From the NCBI GenBank assembly GCA_963719855.1, contig CAVRDK010000003.1, forward strand, positions 1 to 64,000: a stretch of 64,000 nt of DNA, read 5' to 3'. The DNA is from CAIQPV01 sp963719855. Lineage in GTDB: Bacteria; Pseudomonadota; Gammaproteobacteria; Burkholderiales; Gallionellaceae. This document shows, piece after piece, positions 28,771 through 37,755 of the stretch. Within the stretch, counting starts at the first letter, position 1, and each line of letters begins with the position of its first letter. The translations under genes were made by a program, and so were the position numbers. Under the pieces are notes generated by a model. That model made no database searches, was not told the DNA's origin, and worked only from the letters and a program-made list of their open reading frames with translations.

Positions 28771-29125
28771 TTCCGAGCTACCGCTGATCCCGGCCAAGCG
28801 CTACTTCACCATTGGTGAAGTGAGCGAATTGTGCGGGGTGAAGGCGCATGTGCTGCGCTATTGGGAGCAGGAATTCACCCAGCTTAAACCAGTCAAGCGG
28901 CGCGGTAACCGGCGCTACTACCAGCACCACGAAGTGCTGCTCATCCGCAGTATCCGCAAGTTGCTGTACGAGGACGGCTTCACCATCAGCGGCGCGCGTG
29001 GCCGCCTGGATCATCTTGCTACACAACATGAAGAAAGCGCGCAGGCACAACTATTACCGCTTCCTGCCAACCCTTCCAAGTTGCGTCGCGAACTCCGCGA
29101 GATTCTCACCCTGCTGCAGGCCTGA
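28751..29125 (+). CDS. MerR-family transcriptional regulator
   Basis: A 124-residue regulator with an N-terminal winged helix (RYFTIGEVSELCGVKAHVLRYWEQEF), a second helix pair (NRRYYQHHEVLLIRSIRKLLYEDGFTISGARGRLD) and a short C-terminal helix. It has no metal-binding cysteines of the MerR type. A gene of this kind conventionally follows ihfA in Betaproteobacteria; its target is unknown. The ATG chosen (28751) overlaps ihfA. Confidence 0.85.
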   Translation: MENHTPNSELPLIPAKRYFTIGEVSELCGVKAHVLRYWEQEFTQLKPVKRRGNRRYYQHHEVLLIRSIRKLLYEDGFTISGARGRLDHLATQHEESAQAQLLPLPANPSKLRRELREILTLLQA

Positions 29126-29420
29126 GTACGAGTCAAACAATATTCTGCGCAATCATCAGTAGAATACGCGATCATCACGCGAATTCACCTCGGAGAGGTT
29201 AGCTTTGCATAGCCATTCGGCTAAGTCACCAAGTGGGGTTCGCAGGGATGGGCTGTTTCTCGCCCAACTCGCAAAATACGGTGACATAAGCCGCTGGTTA
29301 GCTTTGCATAGCCATTCGACTAAGCTGTCAAACAGCCTTGCATAGCCAACTGACTAAGGTTGACAAACTACGCCAACCAAGTCATTGGTTAACTCCAGCC
29401 AAGTCGCTGGTTATTGTGCC
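29126..29420. repeat. Cluster of short palindromic repeats between merR-type gene and rimP
   Basis: No gene. It contains three tandem-like blocks related to GCATAGCCATTCGACTAAG, a block GGTTCGCAGGGATGGGCTG..CGCCCAACTCGC that recurs near 38209-38256, and GTTGACAAACTACGCCAACC that recurs inverted near 38331-38352. This is a REP cluster shared with the intergenic region upstream of msrB. Confidence 0.7.
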
Positions 29421-29456
29421 CATTGATAATGGTGTGAAACATTCGGGATAGTTTGC

Positions 29457-29462
29457 TATAAT
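29457..29462 (+). promoter_or_regulatory. -10 box of a promoter ahead of rimP
   Basis: TATAAT in GTTTGCTATAATCCGCGC. The -35 is not clear. It lies 20 nt upstream of the leader hairpin. Confidence 0.5.
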
Positions 29463-29480
29463 CCGCGCAGTTTTTCGGAT

Positions 29481-29499
29481 GGGCCTCGGCCCGTTTTTT
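29481..29499 (+). terminator. Hairpin with T-run in the rimP leader
   Basis: GGGCC-TC-GGCCC followed by GTTTTTT. Since it lies between the probable -10 and the rimP start, it may be an attenuator of rimP-nusA-infB rather than a terminator of an upstream gene. Confidence 0.6.
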
Positions 29500-29513
29500 A
29501 TTTGTGGGTGCGA

Positions 29514-29942
29514 ATGATGGATGCGGCGAGGCTTGTAGAAACGACGTTGGCCGGCTTGGGGTATGAGCTGGTTGACTTGGAGGTGTCCGGCAGAGGAATG
29601 ATGCGGGTGCTGATGGATAAGCCTGCGGGTATTACGCTGGAAGATTGTGAGCAGGTCAGCCACCAGCTAACGCGCTTGTTTGCGGTAGAGGGCGTGAATT
29701 ACGAACGCCTTGAAGTCTCATCTCCCGGATTGGACAGGCCGATCAAGAAGGAAGCGGATTTTGTGCGATTCCGTGGCGAGAAAGTGCAAATTAGATTGCG
29801 CATGCCACTGGCAGGGCGCAAAAACTTCAGCGGCATTCTGGGTGAAGTGCAAGGCGGTGTATTGCAACTGGATGTGGATGGCAATCAGGCATCAATTGAA
29901 CTATCCAATATAGACAAGGCACGTTTGGTGCCGATATTTTGA
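29514..29942 (+). CDS. rimP: Ribosome maturation factor RimP
   Basis: Late 30S assembly factor, about 142 residues from the first ATG at 29514 (a second lies at 29517). The N-terminal alpha-beta domain contains GYELVDLEVSGRG and LEVSSPGLDRP; the C-terminal SH3-like domain contains RGEKVQIRLRMPLAGRKNF. Immediately followed by nusA, as usual. Confidence 0.96.
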   Translation: MMDAARLVETTLAGLGYELVDLEVSGRGMMRVLMDKPAGITLEDCEQVSHQLTRLFAVEGVNYERLEVSSPGLDRPIKKEADFVRFRGEKVQIRLRMPLAGRKNFSGILGEVQGGVLQLDVDGNQASIELSNIDKARLVPIF

Positions 29943-30008
29943 ATTTTGTAGACCGTTATGTCTCTGATAATTTGTCCGGGGCAAACGATTGCTTAGTTGG
30001 AGACCGTG

Positions 30009-31481
30009 ATGAGTCGTGAAGTTTTGTTATTAGTGGATGCCTTGGCGCGCGAAAAAAACGTGGATAAGGAAATTGTATTTGGCGCGCTGGAGTCTGCTTT
30101 GGCGTCTGCCACCAAGAAGCGTTTTACCGAAGAAGCCGATGTGCGTGTCAACATAGACCGCAACACTGGGGAGTACGACTCGTTTCGCTGCTGGGAGGTG
30201 ATGGACGACGAGACTTTTGAGACGCCCGATCTGCATATCAAACTAAATGAGGCGCAAAAGCTTAACCCGGAAATTCAATTGGGTGAATTCATCGAGGAGC
30301 CGCTGGAGTCAATCGACTTCGGGCGCATCGGCGCACAAGCCGCCAAGCAGGTCATTTTCCAGAAAATCCGCGATGCCGAGCGCGAACAAATCCTTAACGA
30401 TTTCATGGAGCGCAAAGAACATCTGGTATCCGGCACGGTAAAACGTATCGAGCGTGGCAGTGCCATCATCGAGTTCGGCAAGATCGAAGCGCTGCTGCCG
30501 CGTGATCAGATGATCCCGAAGGAAAACATGCGCGTCGGCGACCGCGTGCGCGCGCATTTGCTGCGTGTGGATCGTTCCGTGCGCGGACCGCAAATCGTCC
30601 TGTCGCGCATTACTCCCGAGTTTCTGGTTAAGTTGTTCGAACTGGAAGTCCCGGAAATCGAGGAAGGGATGCTGGAGATCGTCAGCGCGGCACGCGATCC
30701 CGGAGCACGCGCCAAAATTGCGGTGCGTTCGCATGATGCGCGCACCGATCCGATTGGCACCTGCGTCGGTATGCGCGGTTCGCGCGTGCAGGCAGTGACC
30801 AACGAGCTGGCTGGCGAGCGCGTCGATATTGTGCTGTGGTCGGAAGACCCCGCCACGGCGGTTATCAATGCGCTGGCTCCGGCTGACGTGACCAGCATCG
30901 TGGTGGATGAAGACAAGCACAGCATGGACGTAGTAGTCGAGGAAGAAAATCTGGCACAGGCCATTGGCCGCAACGGACAGAATGTGCGTCTGGCCAGCGA
31001 ACTGACCGGCTGGGAACTCAACATCATGACGGTGGAGGAGTCCGGCCAGAAGAACGAGCAGGAATTCGCCAAGGTGCGCGACCTGTTCATCGCCAAGCTG
31101 GACGTGGACGAAGAGGTGGCTGACATTCTGGTGCAGGAAGGATTCAATACGCTGGAAGAAGTGGCTTATGTGCCGCTGGACGAGATGCTGGAAATTGAAT
31201 CATTCGACGAGGCGACGGTGAACGAACTGCGCAGCCGTGCACGCAATGCGCTGCTAACTGCCGCGATTGTCAGCGAAGAACAGGTGGAACATGGTGTCGA
31301 GGACTTGCTCAAAATTGAGGGCATGGACGATGACACCGCACGCACTCTGTCAGGCAAGGGAATCGGGACTCAAGATCAGCTTGCCGATCTGGATGTGGAT
31401 GAATTGGTAGAGTTGACGGGTATGGATGGCGAACGCGCCAATCAGTTGATCATGACTGCGCGTGCGCCCTGGTTTGCCTGA
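30009..31481 (+). CDS. nusA: Transcription termination/antitermination factor NusA
   Basis: RNA-polymerase-associated factor, 490 residues from ATG 30009, after a GGAG site. N-terminal RNAP-binding domain, S1 domain (about 135-200), two KH domains (about 225-340, with VGMRGSRVQAV and IGRNGQNVRLASELTGW) and two C-terminal acidic repeats (about 360-490), the Gram-negative form. It works with the boxA sites of the rRNA operon. Confidence 0.97.
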   Translation: MSREVLLLVDALAREKNVDKEIVFGALESALASATKKRFTEEADVRVNIDRNTGEYDSFRCWEVMDDETFETPDLHIKLNEAQKLNPEIQLGEFIEEPLESIDFGRIGAQAAKQVIFQKIRDAEREQILNDFMERKEHLVSGTVKRIERGSAIIEFGKIEALLPRDQMIPKENMRVGDRVRAHLLRVDRSVRGPQIVLSRITPEFLVKLFELEVPEIEEGMLEIVSAARDPGARAKIAVRSHDARTDPIGTCVGMRGSRVQAVTNELAGERVDIVLWSEDPATAVINALAPADVTSIVVDEDKHSMDVVVEEENLAQAIGRNGQNVRLASELTGWELNIMTVEESGQKNEQEFAKVRDLFIAKLDVDEEVADILVQEGFNTLEEVAYVPLDEMLEIESFDEATVNELRSRARNALLTAAIVSEEQVEHGVEDLLKIEGMDDDTARTLSGKGIGTQDQLADLDVDELVELTGMDGERANQLIMTARAPWFA

Positions 31482-31537
31482 GCGGTTTCGCAGGTGTTGA
31501 GTGCCGTAATGTTGGGTTTTGGGGTTAAGGGGTAGTA

Positions 31538-34201
31538 ATGGCGAAAATGAATGTAGCGCAGTTTGCTGGCGAGCTTGGCTTGCCGGTTGAACTGTTGCTG
31601 GAACAACTGCAGGCGGCCGGAGTCGCCAAACAGAAGGAAGCGGATCCCGTATCGGAACAGGACAAGGCACAATTGCTGGAGCACCTGCGTAGCGCGCATG
31701 GGGGCGGCAGCGCGAAAGCCAAGATTACGCTGACTCGTCGCGAAACCACCGAAATCAAAAAATCAGATAGCACCGGCAGGGCGCGTACCATTCAAGTCGA
31801 AGTGCGCAAGAAACGTGTTGTTGCGCCAACTGCGGTGGTGCCGGTTACGGAAGCAGCCAAGCCAGATACAGCCGCAGAGCATTTATCTGCCGCTACATTG
31901 GAAGCGGTACCTGTCGCCAGTGTGGCGGAGGCGAAACCGGCAAGAAAAGTTGCCGCAAAGAAGGTGGACGAACAAGAACGCGCTCTGCGCGAAGAGGAAG
32001 CGCGCGGGCAAGCCGAATTGGCGTCACGCCAAGCCGCCGATGCTCTGGCCAAAAAAGAACGCAGCAAACGCAAAGCGGCACCGGCTGCCGAACCTGTAGT
32101 AGTGCAACCTGTTGTTGCCGCAGAAACCAAACCGGAAGCCCCGGCTGTAGAGGCTGCGCCTGTCGCCAAGGCCAATCTGGCCGAAGGCACGTTGCATAAA
32201 CCAACGCCCAAACCTGGCGACAAAGTTGTCAAGCCTGCCGCAAAAAAGGGCGCGAAAACCGCACCACCAGACAAGAATAGCCCATGGAATGAAGCCGGAC
32301 ACAAGAAGCGCACCCCCACCACTGCGGATGTGCGCCCCGGTGGATGGACTGCCGGTCGCGGACGCGCCGGCCCGCGCCATCACGACAAACATGCCAAGCA
32401 GGAAGATACGGCACAGCATGCTTTCTCGATGCCCACCGAAGCGATCGTGCATGAGGTCATGGTGCCGGAGACGATCACCGTCGCCGAGTTGGCGCAGAAG
32501 ATGTCGATCAAGGCCATTGAAATCATCAAGGTGTTGATGAAGCTGGGTTCCATGGTGACCATCAACCAGATGCTGGATCAGGAAACCGCGATGATCGCGG
32601 TGGAAGAGTTGGGACATATCGCCAAGCCAGCCAAGGCCGACGATCCCGGTGCTTATCTGGCCGATTCAGACGAACACAAGAATGCGCCGCTCGAACCGCG
32701 CGCACCGGTGGTAACCGTGATGGGTCACGTAGACCACGGCAAGACCTCCTTGCTGGATTACATCCGCCGCACCCGCGTTGCCAGCGGCGAAGCAGGTGGC
32801 ATCACGCAGCACATTGGCGCTTACCATGTCGATACTCCGCGCGGCATGATTACCTTCCTCGATACCCCGGGCCATGAAGCCTTTACCGCGATGCGTGCAC
32901 GCGGCGCCAAAGTGACCGACATCGTGATTCTGGTGGTGGCGGCAGACGACGGCGTGATGCCGCAGACCATAGAAGCGGTCCACCATGCCAAGGCGGCTGG
33001 TGTGCCTATCGTGGTTGCCGTGACCAAGATCGACAAGCCGGACGCCAATGCCGAGCGCGTTAAACAGGAACTGGTGGCGCAACAGGTTGTGCCGGAAGAC
33101 TGGGGCGGCGACACCATGTTTGTCGAAGTGTCAGCCAAGAGCGGACAGGGCATTGATGCCTTGCTTGAAGGCATACTGCTGCAAGCCGAAGTGCTGGAGC
33201 TGAAAGCGCCCAAGGCAAGCAACGCCAAGGGCATCGTGATCGAAGCCCGGCTGGACAGAGGCAAGGGGCCGGTAGCGACCATACTGGTGCAGTCCGGCAC
33301 ACTGAAACGCGGCGACACAGTGCTGGTCGGCGCGGTGTTCGGGCGCGTGCGCGCGATGCTGGACGAAACCGGCAAGACGGTGAACGAAGCAGGGCCGTCG
33401 ATCCCGGTTGAAATCCAGGGCTTGTCCGAGGTGCCGATAGCAGGTGAAGACGTGCTGGTGCTGTCGGATGAAAAGAAGGCGCGCGAAATCGCCCTGTTCC
33501 GCCAAGGCAAATTCCGCGATGTGAAGCTGGCCAAGCAACAATCTGCCAAGCTGGAAAATATGCTGGAACAGATGACGGAGGGCGAGGTGCGCACGCTGGC
33601 ATTGATCATCAAGGCCGACGTACAAGGCTCGTGCGAAGCCATCGCGAACTCCTTGCAGAAGCTGTCTACCGGCGAGGTGAAAGTCAACATCATCCATAGC
33701 GCGGTAGGCGCGATCAGCGAGTCCGACATCAACCTGGCGCTGGCTTCCAAGGCCGTGGTAATCGGCTTCAACACCCGTGCTGACACTACTGCACGCAAGC
33801 TGGCGGAATCCTCCGGTGTGGATGTACGCTACTACAACATCATCTATGAGATGGTGGATGAAATCAAAGCCGCCCTGTCCGGCATGCTGGCACCGGAGAA
33901 GAGGGAAAGCATCCTCGGTATGGTGGAAGTCCGCCAAGTGTTCGTTATTTCCAAGATCGGCACCGTGGTCGGTTGCTACGTAACCGATGGCTTGATCAGG
34001 CGCAATTCGCAGGTGCGTGTACTGCGCAACAACGTGGTGATCCATACCGGCGAACTTGATTCGCTCAAGCGCTTCAAGGATGATGTCAAGGAAGTTAAAT
34101 CCAACTTCGAATGTGGCCTGTCGCTACGCGGTTTCAACGACCTTCAAGTAGGCGACATGCTCGAAGCATTCGAAATCATCGAGGTGGCGCGCGCGCTGTA
34201 A
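31538..34201 (+). CDS. infB: Translation initiation factor IF-2
   Basis: GTPase that brings fMet-tRNA to the ribosome; 887 residues. It has an N-terminal IF2N domain (VAQFAGELGLPVELLLEQL), a long Ala/Lys-rich linker (about 100-290), a second IF2N-like segment, the G domain from about residue 390 (GHVDHGKT, DTPGH, TKID) and beta-barrel domains ending SNFECGLSLRGFNDLQVGD. The linker is low complexity with many apparent overlapping frames that are not genes. Confidence 0.98.
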   Translation: MAKMNVAQFAGELGLPVELLLEQLQAAGVAKQKEADPVSEQDKAQLLEHLRSAHGGGSAKAKITLTRRETTEIKKSDSTGRARTIQVEVRKKRVVAPTAVVPVTEAAKPDTAAEHLSAATLEAVPVASVAEAKPARKVAAKKVDEQERALREEEARGQAELASRQAADALAKKERSKRKAAPAAEPVVVQPVVAAETKPEAPAVEAAPVAKANLAEGTLHKPTPKPGDKVVKPAAKKGAKTAPPDKNSPWNEAGHKKRTPTTADVRPGGWTAGRGRAGPRHHDKHAKQEDTAQHAFSMPTEAIVHEVMVPETITVAELAQKMSIKAIEIIKVLMKLGSMVTINQMLDQETAMIAVEELGHIAKPAKADDPGAYLADSDEHKNAPLEPRAPVVTVMGHVDHGKTSLLDYIRRTRVASGEAGGITQHIGAYHVDTPRGMITFLDTPGHEAFTAMRARGAKVTDIVILVVAADDGVMPQTIEAVHHAKAAGVPIVVAVTKIDKPDANAERVKQELVAQQVVPEDWGGDTMFVEVSAKSGQGIDALLEGILLQAEVLELKAPKASNAKGIVIEARLDRGKGPVATILVQSGTLKRGDTVLVGAVFGRVRAMLDETGKTVNEAGPSIPVEIQGLSEVPIAGEDVLVLSDEKKAREIALFRQGKFRDVKLAKQQSAKLENMLEQMTEGEVRTLALIIKADVQGSCEAIANSLQKLSTGEVKVNIIHSAVGAISESDINLALASKAVVIGFNTRADTTARKLAESSGVDVRYYNIIYEMVDEIKAALSGMLAPEKRESILGMVEVRQVFVISKIGTVVGCYVTDGLIRRNSQVRVLRNNVVIHTGELDSLKRFKDDVKEVKSNFECGLSLRGFNDLQVGDMLEAFEIIEVARAL

Positions 34202-34213
34202 GCGCCGGTCTGT

Positions 34214-34576
34214 ATGCCGAAAGACTACGCCAGAACGGATCGTGTCGCCGAGCAGATGCACCGCGAACTGGCCGAACTGGTGCGCCTGGAAATAAAGGAT
34301 CCGCGTATCCGCATGGTCACCCTGACCGGTGTTGAAGTGGCGCGCGATTATTCGCATGCCAAAGTGTTCTTCACCACGTTGGATGGCTCGCACAAAGCCG
34401 TGCAAGAAGGCTTGGAACGTGCCAGCGGCTTCCTGCGCAGCCAAGTTGCGCATCGCATGAAGCTGCGCATCACGCCGCAACTGCACTTCGTTTTCGATGC
34501 GTCAGTCGAGCGCGGCGCACATCTGTCGCAACTCATCGACCAAGCGGTTGCCAGCGATCACAAGGCCGAGAAGTAA
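34214..34576 (+). CDS. rbfA: Ribosome-binding factor A
   Basis: Cold-adaptation 30S maturation factor, 120 residues, KH-like fold. Visible features: RTDRVAEQMHRELAELVRLEIKD, then VARDYSHAKVFFT and the C-terminal LRITPQLHFVFDASVERG. It follows infB after 12 nt. Confidence 0.96.
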   Translation: MPKDYARTDRVAEQMHRELAELVRLEIKDPRIRMVTLTGVEVARDYSHAKVFFTTLDGSHKAVQEGLERASGFLRSQVAHRMKLRITPQLHFVFDASVERGAHLSQLIDQAVASDHKAEK

Positions 34577-34668
34577 AACCTTAGTCGTAAGTTATTAGAC
34601 GTAAGTTGGTAGTTGGTTTTGTCGCTTCGCGGTTTTTAACTTACGTCTTACGTCTATCAACTAATACT
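34577..34668. repeat. Hairpin repeat family R, copy 2
   Basis: Shares a 35-nt core with the copy at 24835-24869, with inverted arms AGACGTAAGTT and ACTTACGTC. It fills the rbfA-truB gap. Confidence 0.8.
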
Positions 34669-34682
34669 GAGCAGTTCACACC

Positions 34683-35597
34683 ATGACCCGTAACAAACGT
34701 CCATTAGACGGCGTTCTGCTGTTCGACAAACCGCTGCAACTCAGTTCTAACACCGCCCTGCAAAAAGTGCGCCGCCTGTTTCATGCAGAAAAAGCGGGCC
34801 ATACCGGCACGCTCGACCCATTGGCAACAGGACTGTTGCCCATCTGCTTCGGCGAAGCCACCAAATTTTCTACCGGCCTGCTGGATGCCGACAAGACCTA
34901 TCGTGCGCTGATAAAACTCGGCCAGACTACCACCACGGGCGATGCTGAAGGCGAAATCACCAGCAGCTGCGATGTAGCGCTGGATGAAGAGCAAGTGCGC
35001 GCGGCATTGCACAACTTCAGCGGTGAAATCATCCAGGTTCCGCCGATGCACAGCGCCCTCAAGCATCAGGGCAAGCCCTTGTACGAATACATACGCAAAG
35101 GCGTCACCATAGAACGCGAAGGCCGCACCGTGACCATCCACGAGCTAGTGCTGGAACGCTTTGCTGGTGACGAAATGGAAATCAGCGTGCGTTGCAGCAA
35201 GGGCACCTACGTCCGCACGCTGGCCGAAGACATCGGTCAAGCCTTGGGCTGTGGCGCGCATTTGCACGGTCTGCGCCGCACGGCAATTGCCGATTTTCGT
35301 CTGGAAAATGCTTATACTCTGGATCAGCTTGAAGCGATGGACATGCCGGAGCGTGACGCCTGCCTGCTGCCGCTGGATTGCATGTTGCAGGATATGCCCA
35401 TGCTCGAACTCGACGCAGTGCAAGTGACCCGCATGGCGCAAGGACAGCGGTTGGGTATCGATACAGATCTGCCGGACGGCAAGGTTCGCCTGTACGGTGC
35501 GGGAAAATTTATCGGCGTAGCTGAACTGTTGGGACGACGCTTAGCTCCCGACAGATTGTTGTCCGGAGTGGCGAAAAGCGCGGCTTGCGCCGAGTAA
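34683..35597 (+). CDS. truB: tRNA pseudouridine(55) synthase TruB
   Basis: Modifies U55 of tRNAs. 304 residues. The catalytic aspartate lies in the HTGTLDPLATGLL motif near residue 45; KTYRALIKLGQTT, GTYVRTLAEDIGQALG and the C-terminal PUA-like domain (QRLGIDTDLPDGKVRLYGAGKFIGVAE) are present. rpsO, which usually follows, is absent here. Confidence 0.97.
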   Translation: MTRNKRPLDGVLLFDKPLQLSSNTALQKVRRLFHAEKAGHTGTLDPLATGLLPICFGEATKFSTGLLDADKTYRALIKLGQTTTTGDAEGEITSSCDVALDEEQVRAALHNFSGEIIQVPPMHSALKHQGKPLYEYIRKGVTIEREGRTVTIHELVLERFAGDEMEISVRCSKGTYVRTLAEDIGQALGCGAHLHGLRRTAIADFRLENAYTLDQLEAMDMPERDACLLPLDCMLQDMPMLELDAVQVTRMAQGQRLGIDTDLPDGKVRLYGAGKFIGVAELLGRRLAPDRLLSGVAKSAACAE

Positions 35598-35663
35598 ATT
35601 TTAATCCTGAGAACCGCAGTTGGAGCAGAACACTCTGGTATTTCAATGGATTATGCTACTTTT

Positions 35664-35689
35664 GTAGGTGCGAATTTATTCGCACCTAC
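35664..35689. repeat. Perfect hairpin between truB and the PPIase
   Basis: GTAGGTGCGAAT and ATTCGCACCTAC flank two Ts. The same GTGCGAAT core occurs in the hairpin at 41602-41642. Confidence 0.65.
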
Positions 35690-35740
35690 GAACCCGTCAA
35701 CTGAGATTTTTAGGTTAATTTGTTCGTGTTATAGATGAAA

Positions 35741-35768
35741 AAAACGGCGACCTCTGGGTCGCCGTTTT
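35741..35768. terminator. Bidirectional terminator between truB and the PPIase
   Basis: AAAACGGCGACC-TCTG-GGTCGCCGTTTT: 12-bp arms with A and T runs on both sides, so it can stop the convergent transcripts of truB (plus) and the PPIase (minus). Confidence 0.88.
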
Positions 35769-35785
35769 CGTTCAGCTTTAATGGC

Positions 35786-36595
35786 TTATTCGATCTTTGC
35801 TTTGTCGCGCAGATCAGCAATCAATTGTTTCACGGCTTGTTGTTGCAGGCGTTGTGCGATCTGTGGCTTGATTTCATCCAGCGGGGGCATCTTGAGATCG
35901 CGCACATCTTCCAGCTGGATGATGTGCCAGCCGAATTGCGATTGCACCGGCTCGCTCACTTGCCCCTTGCTGAGCTTCATCAGCGCATCGCCAAATGGTT
36001 TAACAAAAGCGCTGGGTATCTTGCTTACAGGAATCCAGCCCAAATCTCCGCCATGCTCTTTGGAGCCGGGATCCTTGGAATTGGCTTTTGCCAGTTTGTC
36101 GAAGTTGCCATCCTTGCCGCCTTTTTTCAGCTTTGCGACAATGGATTTTGCTTCGCTCTCTTTTTCTACCAGAATATGGCGCACACTGTATTCCTTGGTG
36201 CCGAGGCCGGCCTTCAGGTTGTCATATTCCTTCGCAATCGCTTCATCGCTTACCGGATGGGTCATCAAGTAGTCCTGCACGAACGCGCCAACCAATACAG
36301 TCTCCTTGGCTAGTACCAGTTGCTGAACTATTTCGGATTGCTTGTCCAAGCCTTTCTTGAGTGCTTCCTGCGACATCAATTCGATGTTGATCAAATCCTC
36401 ACGAACGGCCTTGCGCAGTTCCGGGCTATCAGGCTGGTTTTGCTGGGCAGCGATCATTTTGACGCGCAAGTCTATACGCTCTTGCGGGATGGCAATGCTG
36501 CTTACCTTCGCGGCGGGGGTATCTTCGGCATACGCCGAGCTTGCGGCAATGGCGCCCAAGATGGCGAGAGCGACAAGTCTTGAAGTCTTTAACAT
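35786..36595 (-). CDS. Periplasmic peptidyl-prolyl cis-trans isomerase, parvulin type
   Basis: Secreted folding catalyst of 269 residues. The N-terminal signal peptide ends near AYAED. After a helical SurA-like N-domain, the parvulin domain (about 140-235) reads YSVRHILVEKESEAKSIVAKLKKG then DLGWIP and VSEPVQSQFGWHIIQLED, which are the PpiC motifs. The protein probably assists outer-membrane protein folding. It is the last gene of the leftward msrB-yciB-yciI-bolA-PPIase run. Confidence 0.92.
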   Translation of the reverse strand: MLKTSRLVALAILGAIAASSAYAEDTPAAKVSSIAIPQERIDLRVKMIAAQQNQPDSPELRKAVREDLINIELMSQEALKKGLDKQSEIVQQLVLAKETVLVGAFVQDYLMTHPVSDEAIAKEYDNLKAGLGTKEYSVRHILVEKESEAKSIVAKLKKGGKDGNFDKLAKANSKDPGSKEHGGDLGWIPVSKIPSAFVKPFGDALMKLSKGQVSEPVQSQFGWHIIQLEDVRDLKMPPLDEIKPQIAQRLQQQAVKQLIADLRDKAKIE

Positions 36596-36621
36596 TTTAG
36601 TCCTCGTTGAAAAATTAAAAA

Positions 36622-36885
36622 TTATTGGTTTTCTGGTGTGCTGGCTGTTATGTTCAGCGCATGGATCTCGTGCTTCATCATCTCACCGAGTGCAGAATAT
36701 ATCATACGGTGCCGTACCACGGTAGGCTTGCCTATGAATTGCGCCGAGACGATCTCGATCCGGTAATGCCCGCCGCCATCGCGCACGCCAGCATGCCCTG
36801 CATGCAAATGGCTGTCATCGGCGATCTCAAGTTGTGCTGGTTGCAATACAGCAAGCAAGCTGCGAATTTTGTTCAGGCGATTCAT
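36622..36885 (-). CDS. bolA: BolA-family protein
   Basis: An 87-residue BolA protein, a small fold that partners monothiol glutaredoxins in Fe-S and redox regulation. The DDSHLHAGHAG segment holds the histidines of the invariant BolA turn, followed by a V-x-F-x-G-K-P-like strand and RHRMIYSALGEMMKHEIHAL. The ATG overlaps the end of yciI by 4 nt. Confidence 0.93.
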   Translation of the reverse strand: MNRLNKIRSLLAVLQPAQLEIADDSHLHAGHAGVRDGGGHYRIEIVSAQFIGKPTVVRHRMIYSALGEMMKHEIHALNITASTPENQ

Positions 36886-37184
36886 GCGGGGAATGTCTTC
36901 CTGAAAGGTTTGACCGTAACTTGGGCATATACGCCGCCTGCTACATAAGGGTCGGCTTGCGCCCAGTTTTCTGCTTCTTGCAGCGAGGGGAATTCGGCCA
37001 CGATCAGGCTGCCGGAAAAGCCCGTGGCACCTGGGTCAACCGCATCCACGGCAGGGAAGGGGCCGGCCAGGATCAGGCGGCCTTCTTCCTGCAAGGCTTG
37101 CAACCGCGCAACATGCGCCGGTCGCGCGGCCATACGTTTTGCCAGACTATCCGGCACATCCTGTCCGATGATGGTATACAGCAT
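36882..37184 (-). CDS. yciI: YciI-like protein
   Basis: A 100-residue ferredoxin-like protein of the YciI/YCII family. The motif RPAHVARLQALQEEGRLILAGPFP carries the conserved His and the Gly-Pro turn; the second half has FPSLQEAENWAQADPYVAGG. The function of YciI in cells is not established; the family has weak hydrolase activity. The start ATG overlaps the yciB stop. Confidence 0.9.
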   Translation of the reverse strand: MLYTIIGQDVPDSLAKRMAARPAHVARLQALQEEGRLILAGPFPAVDAVDPGATGFSGSLIVAEFPSLQEAENWAQADPYVAGGVYAQVTVKPFRKTFPA

Positions 37185-37726
37185 CAATTTTGTTCCTTGT
37201 CTTCTTCCACATATTTCGACAGTGCCATGGCCTGCAGCAACACGAACAACAGCATGATGCCGGTGGTGCCAAACAGCTTGAAATTGACCCAGGTGTCGGT
37301 GGAGTAGCTGAATGCGACGTACAGGTTGAGCACGCCGAGCGCGGCAAAAAACAGGCTCCAGGCCAGATTGACGTGATTCCATACCCTGACCGGAAGCGCA
37401 AGCTTTTCATGCAGCAAGGTGCGCATCAGGTTCTTTCCGAGCAGCAGATTGGAAAACAATAGCGTAAGAGAGAACACCCAGTACAAGATGGTGGGTTTCC
37501 ACTTGATGAAAGTCTCGTCATGCAGCAGCAGTGTCGCGCCGCCGAATACAGCGATGATGGCGAAGCTCACCCACAGCATAGTGTCCACCTTGCCGTGCCG
37601 CCATTTGGTCCACACAATTTGCAAAACGGTGGCAACAATTGCCGTGGCCGTGGCGGCAAAAATACCGAAAAATTTGAAGGCGGCGAAAAACAGAATGATG
37701 GGGAACAGGTCGAACAGCAGTTTCAT
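37184..37726 (-). CDS. yciB: Intracellular septation protein A (YciB/IspZ)
   Basis: Inner-membrane protein of 180 residues with five predicted helices. Family features: MKLLFDLFPIILFFAAFKF at the start and the KWKPTILYWVFSLTLL and RVWNHVNLAWSLFFAALGVLNL segments. Linked to cell-envelope synthesis and septation. The ATG at 37726 is chosen because upstream residues are not conserved. Confidence 0.95.
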   Translation of the reverse strand: MKLLFDLFPIILFFAAFKFFGIFAATATAIVATVLQIVWTKWRHGKVDTMLWVSFAIIAVFGGATLLLHDETFIKWKPTILYWVFSLTLLFSNLLLGKNLMRTLLHEKLALPVRVWNHVNLAWSLFFAALGVLNLYVAFSYSTDTWVNFKLFGTTGIMLLFVLLQAMALSKYVEEDKEQN

Positions 37727-37755
37727 GGCGGTAGAGTTTAAGTTGTTACAGTAAA

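Noticed and set aside
29126..29500. tRNA gene after the merR-type gene, as in some proteobacteria
   Set aside because: No cloverleaf found on either strand; the region is REP repeats and the rimP leader.
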